A stretch of DNA of 64,000 nucleotides from Anastrepha obliqua (lineage: Eukaryota > Arthropoda > Insecta > Diptera > Tephritidae), in contig NC_072894.1 of NCBI RefSeq assembly GCF_027943255.1, positions 78,283,601 through 78,347,600 of the forward strand, given 5' to 3'. The position numbers and the translations under genes are program-made. The stretch's first letter is position 1. Each line of letters begins with the position of its first letter. Under the pieces are notes generated by a model. That model saw nothing but the letters and a program-made list of their open reading frames with translations. It was not told the DNA's origin and ran no database searches. Positions 34,212 to 45,374 of this stretch are shown here, piece by piece.

Positions 34212-34779
34212 ATGCTGAAAACAGTGACCGACGTAAACGCAGTCCCCTGCCAGCTGTTACGATCAAACTAACAGAACCCCATGTAAATGAAAAATTACTT
34301 CCTTCCGTAATTAAGTATCGTAGATTTTATTTCACGATTTTTGAAAATTCCCGTAGAACCCTGTCAGCTGATTGCTCTCGCCCCACGCAGTGCTGCCAAG
34401 CAGTACATTTCGAAATCATTTACAAAATAAACTTAGAAAAATTATAATTTTTATTAAAATAACTTAAAAACACTGTTGAATAATGTTAATTATAGATAAA
34501 TGAACTATTTGCATTTGTTGGTTTTTGGCTTTGGTTTATTAACCAATGAAAAATTGTAGCTGATAACGCGGATGTGTGAAAAAGTGTGTAAGCAAAAATA
34601 TCAATGGCAACATTGTGTCGATACAACCAAACACATACACACACAAACCGATGTATTATGTAAATATGTAACTAAAAGAACGCAGTTGTTCTCTACGGGA
34701 TCAGTATTGCTCAGTGTTGTGGTCGTTAGGGACTGCGGTAAAGGAACTATGTACGTACGTCGGTCACTGTTTTCAGCAT
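34212..34779. repeat. 568-bp segment bounded by perfect 24-bp inverted repeats
   Basis: 34212-34235 and 34756-34779 are exact reverse complements (ATGCTGAAAACAGTGACC and the following six bases). CGCAGTCCC just inside the left arm is also inverted, at a shifted position, as GGGACTGCGG inside the right. The interior includes a 45-bp block (34556-34600) also present at 43998. No transposase motif is visible. Whether the repeats are termini or an internal inverted duplication is unclear. Confidence 0.65.
34556..34600 (+). repeat. Block shared with 43998-44042
   Basis: GTAGCTGATAACGCGGATGT followed by a GTG-AAAAG-TGTA-GCAAAAA pattern recurs almost unchanged at 43998. There it abuts the 5'-truncated end of a LINE. 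Looser similarity may continue for about 100 bp. Family unknown. Confidence 0.65.
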
Positions 34780-35261
34780 AAGTTGTTCCTAGTTGTTGGT
34801 GGATGCGGATATAGTAAGGTGGAGAGTGGGCTCTGTACAACCTACATAATCTATCAATCTACATAATCATACAATCTACAAAGTCAAATCCATCAGGCGA
34901 GGAACTGCCGCCTTAAAATAAGCACTCAGCCCAAAACAGCGTCTGCCTTGAGGCTAGCGGCTTAAAAACAAAATGCTGCTCCCAAAAGCTTAATCTAAGA
35001 TGGCAACCCCTTCATGCACATAGGGATCCTAGGCTGACAACCTATTGCCACTGAATTAAATCTGTTACTGAAACCGTAGCCAATTCGGCACTATGCGCCC
35101 AAAGACGGAGCGATAATAACAATAATTCCGAATTTACAAATTTCCGAAGTTTAAAGAAAAGGTTGTTTTATAACAGTTATTATATAAATATGTATATAAT
35201 TGGCTCTTACACCCTTTATTGGAGATTTAGCTGAGCTTCTGCTACTAAATATTTGTTGTGC
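34780..35261. other. Unassigned
   Basis: No feature recognised. Repeated CTACATAATC-like words occur at 34842-34878. Confidence 0.35.
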
Positions 35262-35440
35262 GCGGTCGTCGTAACCGAATGGGTTGGTGCGTGACTACCA
35301 TTCGGAAGTGCACAGCTTGGAATCTCCGTACATGAAATATCAAATGATAAAAAAGAGTTTTTTCTAATAGCAGTCACCCCTCGGCAGGCAATGGCAAACC
35401 TCCAATTGTATTTCTGCCACAAAAAAGCTCCGCATAACAG
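35262..35440 (+). repeat. tRNA-derived SINE copy, plus orientation
   Basis: Head: GTCGTCGTAACCGAATGGG (A-box like) and GGTTGGTGCGTGACTACC, then a damaged B-box region (CTTGGAATCTCC). The body has AGCAGTCACCCCTCGGCAGG, CAATGGCAAACCTCC and AAAAAAGCTCCGCATAA. All blocks occur in the same order at 45135. Confidence 0.8.
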
Positions 35441-35550
35441 TGGTTATATGAGAAATATTTTTCCTGTTATCGATAAACGGACGTTGGGAAAGTCTATTTT
35501 TTACGTTGCCTGATAACTAATGTGCAAAAGCAGTATTTTTCATAATAAAA

Positions 35551-35887
35551 AAGAGTTTTCCAACAACAGGTGTTACAGGCGAATGGATTGCGCTATCGAG
35601 AGATGATTAACGATTTTTTATGGCCGTAATTGGATGGTATTGATCTGGATAACGTTTATTTTCAACAAGACGGCGCTACGTGCCACACAAGCAACGAAAC
35701 CATTGATCTTTTACGGGAAAAGTTTGCGGACCAATTTATCTCTCGAAGAGTTGATCACAATGAAGTTGTTTTCCACTATTAGCGGCATACCTTCCTCTTT
35801 ATAATGAAATAAACATCCGATCATTTACATTAAAAAATAGCATTTATCTTTCAATATCAAAATAACACCTCTTATTCGAAAACCCTT
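35551..35887 (+). mobile_element. DD41D-derived MITE with both ends (337 bp)
   Basis: Left end AAGAGTTTTCCAACAACAGG; right end CCCTT before TA at 35888-35889, same inner sequence as the right end at 355. The interior keeps an open piece with VYFQQDGATCHTSNETIDLL (Asp 2), then REKFADQFISRRVDHN, and jumps to the 3' UTR region. It shares its left deletion junction with 29834-29990 and overlaps the coding part of the 1-355 copy by only a few residues (RRVDHN). The copies therefore come from one parental family. Confidence 0.85.
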
Positions 35888-35922
35888 TACCTATATAACA
35901 CGCGAAGGTATTTTTTGCACCG

Positions 35923-35970
35923 CTCGTTCGATTTTCAAAAATTGCAAATCGCAAAAATTGAATGAACGAG
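35923..35970. repeat. Short imperfect hairpin
   Basis: CTCGTTCGATTTTCAAAAAT pairs with AAAAATTGAATGAACGAG around a small ATCG-containing loop. No further context. Confidence 0.5.
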
Positions 35971-36169
35971 TGCTAAACTAAATGCGATTAGGTGCTAGCT
36001 CTGAGGTTGTGATTCCATCATATTCAATGGTCAACTCAGAGACAAGATTAAAGTAGAGCAGAAATAAGCGATATGTAGAAGTAATCTGGTACCCTGTTGA
36101 ATATTACTAGAAAAGGTTTCGGCAAAGGAAAAGTGATGTCATCTAAGAGTATGGAATTGCTGAATCTGC

Positions 36170-36380
36170 AGCTCGCACATGCCCAGCTACCCAGGGATGA
36201 TATCACTAAAGTCATCAAATTAGAAAGTTCAGAATTGAACTGGACGACAAATTAAACTGGAGTACACCTGCATTTGAAAGGAAACTCCAGAAGTGTGCTC
36301 TGCGCTGGTACACAGATAGCTTGAAGACACCATCTTCAGCAATATCCGGAATGAGCGAGGTTAAGGCGGCCGCCACCATA
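36170..36380 (+). pseudogene. Small LINE fragment, start of an RNase H domain
   Basis: The reading IELDDKLNWSTPAFERKLQK followed by CALRWYTDSLKTPSSAISG resembles the linker and WYTDGSKT start of the RNase H domain in R1-like ORF2 proteins. Only about 50 residues are legible. Confidence 0.5.
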
Positions 36381-38064
36381 ATGAGTAGAAGACAAAAAAA
36401 TCATGAGGTCGAAGTGCAACCTCAAACAGAATCTAATCTAATCTAATTGTTTGTAAAAATATTAAATCATATAAAGTGGCTCAAAATTCGCGTTGAGTTT
36501 TCAAACTTTTTTTTGAAAAAACTCATTTTCTTCCATATAACGCATCTTCGAAATTATTATTATTTTATATGATATATTTTTTCTCCAAAAATTCTGATTA
36601 AAAAATTTGAAGTGTGGATGGAAATTTGTTGATTTAATTTTATATTTTTGTATAACGTTCAGAATTTCGGTTTTAAGTTATGTACATTAAAAAAAATAAA
36701 TAAAATAAAAAATAAATATATAGTCAAAACTTTACAATATGTGGCACTGCTATTTTTGTGAACACAGGTGTGCATATGTGTCTACTTATTTATAGGTACG
36801 TATCTGTAATCGCGCTCATTCTATTTATAAATCCTTTGTTATAAATAATTTATTAAATTCCAATCTCAACTGATTCATAAAGCCACCTATTCAACTGGGG
36901 TTTTTCAACGCACACTCATACTCGTGTCTGGTTAACGTCATCTGCAATGCCGTTCTCGATCGCGCTTACCAGGTATACATACATACATATGTACACTTGC
37001 CTCAATGCCGTCGATATATCCGTTTACTTCTGGCATATACATATGTTCCAACTCTAATAAGTTAATGTTTATTTGTTTTTGTATTGTACCCATTTATCAA
37101 AAGTGTAACACATATTTATACAAATATTTATTTAGGTGAGTATGTTTACATATATGTATGTGTATGAAACATACTTTTCGCGCTATTCATGCCAAGGTGT
37201 CCGATCTTCGAAAGTGTTCACAAGTTTTTGTTTTTTCTTTCGCTGATGTAAATATTACTAATACGCCCCAACGTCATCGTTTAACCGGTTATTTGTTGTT
37301 ATTTGCATATTCGGCGCAATGAACGATTCCCCCTTTTACTCACCTCTCTGCTTGGTATATTGCGCACGCTTTTTCACATTCAATCTCACTCATACTCATC
37401 ACTATCGTCACCTTGCTAAAAAATGTACGCTAACATTCCTCTGTGATTCATTTTGTGCGAATTGCATAATCGTCGCGGCGCCTACAATGGCACGGGCAGC
37501 ACCAAGCAAGCAGGTGTGATTGCATTCCATGTTGAAATTCACGCAAGAAATCAGATTCTTCTCATATCATGCACAGAAAGCCGCTGTGATTAAGTTCTTT
37601 GTTGTTGTTGAAATATATTTTGTACATTATTGTTTTTTTTTAACTTCATTTTATTTACTGGATCGAGATAACTAAGCTTCGGCTTAATAGTAAGTTTTTA
37701 AAACTTAATATTTAATCTTAAATCTTTAACTGTTTGTTAGCCCGTTGTGTGCGCCCTTTTCGATCCACATAGCTCTATTTGACGCGAGGTGTCCTCTTTG
37801 TTCTAGACGTGATTTACCAATTGTGGATGGGTCTGCAATTTTTCGAGATATTTTTATACCGTGCCCTCTTATGCCTATAACGATTGTATGTAGCAGCATA
37901 AGGAAATGGAGATACATATGACCAAAATACTCAAATTAATAAGAGAAGCCGATTTAGCAACGTCTGTGTGGGTGATAAGTCAAGCTAAAATTTATGTATT
38001 TTAATGAATTGCAAACAGCAAAATTGCAGCAAGTTCGTACAATTAACTCAAGCAAAGACATCCG
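36381..38064. other. AT-rich intergenic
   Basis: No gene recognised. Simple TACATACATATG patches lie near 36970-37050 and 37140-37170. Confidence 0.35.
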
Positions 38065-38360
38065 ACGCAAGTAAAATGTAGAATAGGCGTTGCCACGCTC
38101 ACTTTTTTTAGATGCATGTATCTCGGTAACGATTTAGGAAAAATCGACCAAACTTAGTAGCCATATTGCTCCCCACCTTATTTAGATCCAACACAACTAT
38201 TATTGATCTGATAAAAACCTCGCCCACTATTTATATGACAAGATATTCTTTCGTGCTATTGCGAGTACAAAATATGACTCCCATTGACTATGAGTGCGTT
38301 TGATTCCAAAATTAACAGTCAGCCCAAATTAGATTTTACTAAAATATGCGCTGGTATAAA
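38065..38360 (+). repeat. Unclassified dispersed repeat, copy 2
   Basis: Partner of 31745-32010: GCAAGTAAAATGTAGAATAG, GGCGTTGCCACGCTCAC, GTATCTCGGTAACGATTTAG, then GATTCCAAAATTAACAG and GATTTTACTAAA near the end. Non-coding. Confidence 0.55.
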
Positions 38361-38832
38361 ATGTGCAATTTGGGCTCAATTTATCCTCTCTCACTTATCA
38401 CCATATCTCTACAAACCTTAAGGGGTCCCGGTGGTCTAGAGCTGCAAAATGTAGGGTATTTTTAGGAATTTTTTTACATTAAAAAATTAAAAACGATATA
38501 TAAATTGTTTAGGCTTTTTATTCAACTTCTTTTATATACAAAAATGAAAAACAAATTTTTTGTTTTAATTTAATTATTTTAAAAATGGCGCTGAAGTTTA
38601 CCTTCCCGAAAAATTGGACCTGGGTGTTGTCCGGTGGTGTCCGGTGTTGTCCATTTGGGCTCTTCTATTTAGAATAAAAGTGAACTATTTTCAACGTTAG
38701 TATTGCCCTAGAGCAAAACAAGCTGTTCTTTATTTACAACGCCCTAATTAAAGTCACTTTACAAATTCAAAGAGCATTTCTGAAAAATGTGTGAGACCCA
38801 AATTGACATGTTGCCAACAATTCATACTCGTA
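38361..38832. other. Unassigned; possible repeat start at 38424
   Basis: AAGGGGTCCCGGTGGTCTAG near 38422 looks like a transposon terminus, but no partner end is seen. GTCCGGTGGTGTCCGGTGTT near 38629 is a short direct repeat. Confidence 0.35.
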
Positions 38833-40085
38833 CAGTGACGGACATAAGTATAGGCACAATAACGACAATGGAATAAAAATCAAGTTTTTCGAATCAACAA
38901 TAACAAAAACTATTTATTCCACATAAGACTCATACATTTTAGTAAAGAAATCAAGTTTTAATTTTAGAAAATTCAAGCTCTTAAACCATAAATTTAAAGA
39001 AAAGTAAGAGTAAAGCAATATTTGCTGGACAAAAGTATAGACGCAGTTCTTTTATATGTTTAAACTTTAAACATACACTTAAAGGTTAGTACTTCGTTGG
39101 AAGGTCTTTTTGTTTTAATACGGCTTTTAATTTATTCTGCATCAAGTGCACTAATTTTTTCGTAAAATCTTCGCCAATATTAAGCCATTCTTCTTTTAAT
39201 GATGCTTTCAATTCAGGCTTCGTGGAAATCGCACAAGTGCTCAATAGAATTGAGGTTCGGAGACTGTGTGGATGCGGCAGAACATGTGCCGTGTGATAAG
39301 CAAGCCACATCTTTACATCATGCGCCGTGTGCTTAGGGTCATTGTCATGCTGAAATGTGAAGGAGCTTGGTAGATTCAACTGATCTACACTTTTTTGAGA
39401 TTTTCTTTCAATATGTTTAAATAAACTGATTTGTCCATTAGTCCTTCAATAAATACAAGCTCCCCCACACCTGTAACAGACATGCAACTCCAAACCATTA
39501 ATCCTTCACCACTGATTTTCGAATCATTTTTCACTTTTCGCACAATTTGCGATCGCTCTCGGTATGTTACGAATAATTTGCGCGGACCACCACTTCGCTG
39601 CGAGCTTGTGAAATTCGTTTGCCCTTTGAAGCGATTAACAATAGTGCGAATGGTGAAACGGCTTCGAACCACCATTTCTGCGGTCTCCGCTTGACTTTCC
39701 TTTTTTATGTAAATACGTTATTATTTTACGCTATGATTCTGTGGTTTCCTTTGTCTCATTGTAACAAAAAATCTTACACATTAATTTCTTAATTAATTAA
39801 TTTTTACTGATCTTGCACACAAAAAATTGTAATTGCATAGTAAAATTTAAGTAACGGTATGTTAGAACATATTATTTGTGAAAAATAGTTGCCAGCTATT
39901 CACAAAGTGTTAGAAATGGGAAAATAATGAAAAATGGTGCCTATACTTTTGTCCCCATGAAAACTCAAATTTTTTACATTTCAGATTCTACCACCTTTCT
40001 GGTAACAAATATAATAAATATAAAACTAGGTTGAAATTGAAATTGAATTAAACGCTTATTGTGCCTCTACTTTTGTCCGGCACTG
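38833..40085 (-). mobile_element. Tc1-like transposon with IR/DR ends (1253 bp)
   Basis: The ends CAGTGACGGACATAAGTATA and (inverted) CAGTGCCGGACAAAAGTAGA are TA-flanked (38831-38832, 40086-40087). Each end has a second internal copy of the GGACAAAAGTATAG core, at 39026-39045 on the left and inverted at 39936-39955 on the right. This gives the IR/DR arrangement of Sleeping Beauty- and Paris-type Tc1 elements. The transposase is on the minus strand and broken. Confidence 0.92.
39086..39760 (-). pseudogene. Tc1-like transposase, internally deleted and frameshifted
   Basis: After a decayed start, AETAEMVVRSRFTIRTIVNR shows the first HTH, GGPRKLFVTYRERSQIVRKV the linker and second HTH start, and SKISGEGLMVWSCMSVTGVG the sheet after the first catalytic Asp. 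That Asp itself (VWFSDES-type block) falls in a deletion of roughly 80 residues between NDSK and GEGL. Then NILKENLKKV, a shift near 39385, SSFTFQHDNDPKHTAHDVKM with Asp 2, and a badly scrambled third-site region (the SPDLNPIEN-type block is not legible). Finally come KPELKASLKEEWLNIGEDFT and a PTKY C-terminus, closely matching the HTKY end of the 63598 protein. Confidence 0.88.
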
Positions 40086-40136
40086 TATAAATATATATAC
40101 TTATGGAATACCGGAAAAGTCGCCTTAAATATTTTA

Positions 40137-40403
40137 CACTAAACCTACCATGGACGGGTCAAATGACCCATTTTAAACTTTTTCTCAGAAGTTCTTAGAA
40201 ATAACATTATTAAATCGTCGTTTGCCTTCACGACTTTTATTAAAAAATACATCGAATGTATTTTTCAAGATTTACTCTTCTCTTGCTAATTGTTTTACCG
40301 AGAAATACATGTGATCTTAATAATATATATAATATTTTAAAGACGAGTCATTTGACCCACTTTGGTAGGAATAGGAGTACATAAAATACCGGTAGGTTTA
40401 GTG
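40137..40403. mobile_element. piggyBac-like MITE (267 bp)
   Basis: A perfect 13-bp TIR, CACTAAACCTACC at 40137 and GGTAGGTTTAGTG ending 40403, is followed on the right by TTAA (40404-40407) and preceded on the left by TTTA, one substitution from TTAA. The palindromic GGGTCAAATGACCC near the left end and GAGTCATTTGACCC near the right are inverted to each other. TTAA targets with such TIRs fit piggyBac. There is no coding content. Confidence 0.75.
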
Positions 40404-40589
40404 TTAAAAGATTATTATTAGGTAGGGGAGTCTGTTATCTCGCGTCTGCAAGTGGCGGAAAGGGGATTGTCTCCCAGATATGGGTGGTAGCAGAGAAATG
40501 AATTATCTTAATAAACTTCATTACAAAACTAACTTTTCTCGGCGCTTGATTCATCACGAGAGATGCGGTCAACAGCGGGTGTTTGTATA

Positions 40590-41135
40590 GGGTTTTTCAG
40601 TAAGAGCGCTTCAACTTTTGAACTTTTTTGAATAAAACACAAACGGTTTGACTTTTTTAACTAATTTTTTTTTTTATTATCGAGTTTGAACATATACATT
40701 TAAGTATGAAATTCGATTTCTTTTGCATGACCACCGCGTGCACATTTTACGAAGTCCAATCGTTGAACCCAATTTTCGACCACTCTTTTGCATAAATCGG
40801 CCGAAATTCCAGCAATTTCGCGTTCAATATTCGCTCTGAGCTCACAAATCGTCGCCGGCTTGTTACTGTAGACCACTGTAGACTTCACATAACCCCAAAA
40901 CGGGACGGCTTGTTAAATGGACCGTAAAATGGCCGTAATGCTCTTAAAGTAGCAGCAACAGAACGATTATTTTCATAAAAAATTTGCACGATTTGTAATC
41001 GTTGCTCAAGTGTGTAGCGTTCCATGATGAAATGTATACTAATGAAGTTTACAAATAACAAGCGAAAAATAAAAAATATTGCGTCGTTCGCCCTCCCTAT
41101 CGAAAAAAAGTTGAAGCGCACCTATTGAATAACCC
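40590..41135 (-). mobile_element. DD41D-derived MITE with both TIRs, copy 1 (546 bp)
   Basis: Ends GGGTTTTTCAGTAAGAGCGC and (inverted) GGGTTATTCAATAGGTGCGC are TA-flanked. The minus strand keeps the transposase start MERYTLEQRLQIVQIFYENN with RSVAATLRALRPFYGPFNKP. It then jumps to the C-terminal part, a WGYVKSTV-like segment, ATICELRANIEREIAGISAD and ARGGHAKEIEF. The catalytic core is missing. The junction is the same as in the copy at 46571-47102. Confidence 0.9.
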
Positions 41136-43014
41136 TATACTTGGAGCAAGTAGCTCGATATAAAAATTGTAATATGATAGGTAGAATTGGATGCCTTAAG
41201 ATATAATATTATATATAATACTTGGGGTTGCGCAGGCTTGGCAGCCTAGCCGTAAAAACAAAATACCCAAGAAAAGGAATTCCGCCTTATGTTCCGACTA
41301 GGAACGACAATAAATTGTAGCATTACACAAAATTTTTTTTATTCAATTTGTTGTCAAGGAAAAAACAAAATTTTTTGAGTAATTTGGTTGCATGGCATGA
41401 TTTCGAAAATATAACCGTTTTCAAGATACTCGGTATTAAAGATTGTTTTAGAAAAATAATTTCCTTTTTTAATGTTAGCTCAAAGGTCCGGTTATTTTTC
41501 TGTTTTTAGTGAAAGAATACGTAATATTAATTTTCAATAAATATTTTATAAATAATTTTAAGTAAGCCCTAACAGTTAAAAATAGCTGCTTGGTAAAGTT
41601 TTGAATTTGCGATTCTTTATTAAGTGCTCCTTCACTTAAGCGCTACTTTCAATCAGTAAAAAAACAAGTGCAAATGAATGCTCTAATTTGATATGTGCGT
41701 CTTCATGTTGCTCTAAAATACAGCTTTGCGCCTCCTCGGTAAGGCATATGAAATACACTAGGAGAATTAAAAAACATTAGAAAAAACCCTTCACATAATT
41801 TAGTGTTTTATGCTCGCAGGGAGCTAAGAATCCGGGCCCAATCGAGCGTTCGCCAAACACAAATTCTTTCGGCTACGTTGGCTGTAAATGCAAAAAAAAT
41901 TTTTTGGCGCCACAAAGATATTCCAAAACTTTATACAAACCGAGGAAGAAACATGTTTTGCATAAAACTGCTGTGTTTCGTAAGCAACTTGAAATTACAT
42001 CTGTATGTACGTACATATATGCATACTGCATATGCGCATGTTGTTGTTATTATTACACATGTTACTTGTTTTATTGTTTTCGCAAGCATAAAGCAAACTC
42101 ATTTAACTCACAAAATTAAGAGCACCTCATATTAAAAATATTTTTATAGCTGGTGTTGTTATTTTTGTAGCCTTTGTTTTATGAGGCTGTTGGGTATGCA
42201 AGTAAAAGCGTGGAAAGGTAGTGTGGTTCCGACAACAATATCGCATGCCACTTAAAGAGGGGCATAACGCACACAAAGAAATATACATAAATACATTTAC
42301 GAATACGCATACATATATGAGTGTACATGTATGAATGTAAAAATACAACAAATATGAAAATGTTTGTTTGTCAACACAAAAACCACAGCTAGGCTCAGGC
42401 TGAAGAGAAACTGCTTGATTTGGGGAGCACTGAGACGCATTCAGTACAAAGTATTGAAATCAAAACAAAGTGTGAGCAACGACAACTACATATGTACATA
42501 CAAGAGCATGAACTCATTGGCATAAAGTAGTTTTGCTAAAAGTGGCTGACAAGATGAAACATGAACGCACATGTTGGTAAACAGTGAGGGCGGCAACAAC
42601 AGTGATCAAACAAAAAACATCAGCAAATTCATTCAACTTGAGAGCAGCAAATTCATTCATAAAATGAAAAACGAGACTCTCTGAACGAATCATCAGCCAC
42701 AATGGAAGAAGCAATTACAGTTTAAAGGTAAGTACACGTGTGTATGAATGTATGTGTGTGTGAATGTATGTATGTAAGCCATACATACCTGCATTTGTAT
42801 TGGGAATGTCAATACAGAGATGGAAATAATTTCACAATTATGGACAAGGAAAAATAGGAATAAATTTTTCTAAAATCTTTTTTGATATTTCACGAAACTG
42901 AAGCTAAATTTGATAAACAAAATTTAAAGGAATGTTCGCCAAAGTTTGCAATGTTTGCCACAAAAGCCTTTGTAATTCTACAGCGTTCTAGACCGGGCCA
43001 TCGCTCTCTATGTA
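41136..43014. other. AT-rich intergenic with TG/TA microsatellite
   Basis: No gene recognised. A GTATGAATGTATGTGTGTGT-type microsatellite lies at 42740-42778. Open frames at 41803-42135 and 42127-42351 are low-complexity shadows. Confidence 0.35.
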
Positions 43015-44000
43015 TCATACATATGTATATAGATTGCCTACATAATCGCTGATCCAATTCATGATTCCTTCGGAACTGATTCCGATTATTGGCTCTGCCC
43101 CTTGTGGGGGAACCGCTGATCCACGGTTGGCCAATTCATCGGCAATTTCGTTTCCTTGAACACCAGAGTGTTCTGGAATCCATATAAGTACAAGCCTGTT
43201 TTGTCTTGTGACAGAACTAAGCTTCTTCTTAAATTCTTGAACAATCTTTGAGGTTTGCTTCGCATTCTCCAGGGCCTTCAGTGCAGCCTGACTATCAATG
43301 AAAACTCCAATCTGTTTCCCGCTCCATCTCCTCTCGATTATCCATTCGGCTACTTTCAGGATAGCAAAAACTTCCGTTTGGAAAACAGTAGCCATTTTCC
43401 CCATTGCATAGTGATACTTATTACTTTCTTATAAAAGTCTTACTGACCATGCTTTCTATTGATTTATTTGGCACTCCATTTTAGTAGCCCCGCAATAACG
43501 CGCAGCATACTCTGAGGGTACTCAATCGGTGATTCCATATACCTTACATATGAGCTATAGTTTGTGGCTTCCGCCCATGTTGGAGCTGCATACAGCAAAG
43601 TAGATAAAACTACGGTCTTAAGTAACCTCCTTCGGTTTAGTCTAGGATCTCTGGCGTGCATCATTAAGCGTGCTAACGCCGTTACTGCCTCTGCCGCTTT
43701 GCTGCTCGCGAATGATAGGTACTCTCTGAAGTTAAGCTCAATTATTACGCCCATCTATTTAGTAAACGGCTTCGATTCTACATATGGCATGATCAAACAC
43801 CATTATGCCGTTGTTGCGCAGCAATTCTTTTACTATGCCGACAGCCTGGTTACGAGTTGCTTCAGCTTGGTGGAATAATTTAACCACGACCATAAATGCA
43901 ATATCAGTAGCAAACCCTATAATTGTTGACCCTGAGGATAAATTGAGGTGTAAAACTCCGTCGTACATAATGTTCCACAATAAGGGGCCTATGACTGAGC
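43015..44000 (-). pseudogene. R1-like LINE ORF2: end of reverse transcriptase and RNase H domain
   Basis: Minus strand from about 43998: SVIGPLLWNIMYDGVLHLNL (after motif B), then IIGFATDIAFMVVV, which is motif C with FATD where the group has FADD. Next are NQAVGIVKELLRNNGI, SSKAAEAVTALARLMMHARD, LLKTVVLSTLLYAAPTWAEA and YPQSMLRVIAG. After a gap, RNase H is open over 129 codons (43015-43404): VFQTEVFAILKVAEWIIERR, GVFIDSQAALKALENAK, LVLIWIPEHSGVQGNEIADE. The first RNase H Asp and the zinc knuckle are absent. Frame breaks lie at about 43756 and 43440. The 5' end is truncated at 43998 against a repeat shared with 34556. Confidence 0.87.
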
Positions 44001-44042
44001 TGATAACGCGGATGTGTGCAAAAGAATGTATGCAAAAAAACG
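43998..44042 (+). repeat. Block shared with 34556-34600
   Basis: Near-identical GAGCTGATAACGCGGATGTG plus the following purine-rich words. It sits exactly at the 5' truncation point of the R1-like LINE, so it is either the insertion-site repeat or part of a larger unknown element. Confidence 0.65.
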
Positions 44043-45134
44043 AAAGCTGCTTTTTTCTACGGCCTCAGGTTTGGTCAACAACCCTTAGTTTAGAAATCTA
44101 TTTGAATAAAATTTTATTAAAGACACAAATTTTTTCCATCAGAGACCAGTATTGATTTATATAAAATCAACCTGCTTAAGTCAGATAAGGTTTGTTGTGA
44201 AAAGTCTACATAAGTATGTATGCATATCGGATACGCTCTCCAAAAGAGACACTACTCGAAATGTCTCAATGGAGTAATTATATGGAACTTACACATTATT
44301 AATCTCTCTCTTAATTCTCGCAATTCTTTTTATTTTAATATTTTATAGTCTAAAAAACTGTTTTTGGGTTTTCTGAAAAATTACAAACTTTGAGTTGTGC
44401 CTCTTGTTTTGAAAAATAGAATTCCCAAAATTACAATTTGACAACTCAACACCCACATTCTTTAGCTATAATGACTAACACTTTATCAGCCATATCAAGC
44501 ACCTACACTAGAAATAATTGAATAACTTACCAAAATTCCTGCCCATTTTCTTCTGACATAAAAACATACATATGTATGTATTGATGCTACCAGACTGCTT
44601 AAACATGCATATGTATGTACGTAGTTGAAGTTTTATTGGCGAATATTTTTTATTAATTTAAGTTTTGTTCATGTTCTTTTCATCACTTCATTTGCAGTTC
44701 ACGATTTCACTAGAATATAAGCAAGAAAATTTAACGGTTAAACATAACTGATAATATTATAAAGGGGATGCTGCATTTGATCGCTTCTTGTTTTTAGTTT
44801 GCTACTAAAAGAAGTTATATACTTCTTCCCTTAAATAATTACATTAGGGTTGTTCTCAATTATGTGCAAATTACCTGGAATAATGGCAAATAAAATATAA
44901 ATATTTTGTTGTTGTTTTACTATAATAGATAAGTTGCAAATGCAATGTTAGCAGGTTATTTGAACTTAATTGTGAACTGTTCTATTCACTTTATTTTCAT
45001 TGCGCTTTACTGTTTTTGTAGAAAGTTGACAATTAAATTTTGTATGCTTTGTATTTTTAAATACATTTATCAACACTTTACTTCATTTTACCAAAAATTT
45101 AGTAAAAAAATAAAGAACCTATGGAATTTTTTTA
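44043..45134. other. AT-rich intergenic
   Basis: No feature recognised beyond simple TACATATGTATG tracts near 44568 and 44609. Confidence 0.35.
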
Positions 45135-45320
45135 ATCTGCCGCCGTAGTCGCATTGACTACCATTCGGAAGTTCTCAGGTTCGAATCTCCTCGCATGAAA
45201 TTTTAAATGATAGAAAAAGTTTCTTCTAACAGCGGTCACCCCCCGGCAGGCAATAGTAAATCTTCAACTGTATCTGCTATAAAAAAGCTTCTCATAAAAA
45301 CAACATCTGCCGTGCGGTGT
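45135..45320 (+). repeat. tRNA-derived SINE copy with intact B-box
   Basis: The head CCGCCGTAGTCGCATTGACT leads to CTACCATTCGGAAGTTCTCA and then GGTTCGAATCT, a clean Pol III B-box. The body AGCGGTCACCCCCCGGCAGG and AAAAAAGCTTCTCATAAA is the same as in the 35262 copy. A deletion has shortened the A-box/anticodon-arm part. Confidence 0.82.
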
Positions 45321-45374
45321 TGACTTAAAACTGTAAGTGGCCCCACTTGTGGAACAACATCAAGACGCTCACCA

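Noticed and set aside
36366..36380. GCGGCCGCCACC, which resembles a cloning-vector NotI/Kozak junction
   Set aside because: The flanking sequence reads as a LINE fragment and there is no vector sequence nearby, so it is a coincidence.
45135..45200. A possible tRNA gene because of the GGTTCGAATCT B-box
   Set aside because: The sequence cannot form the acceptor and anticodon arms, and the same block with a common body recurs elsewhere, so it is a SINE head.
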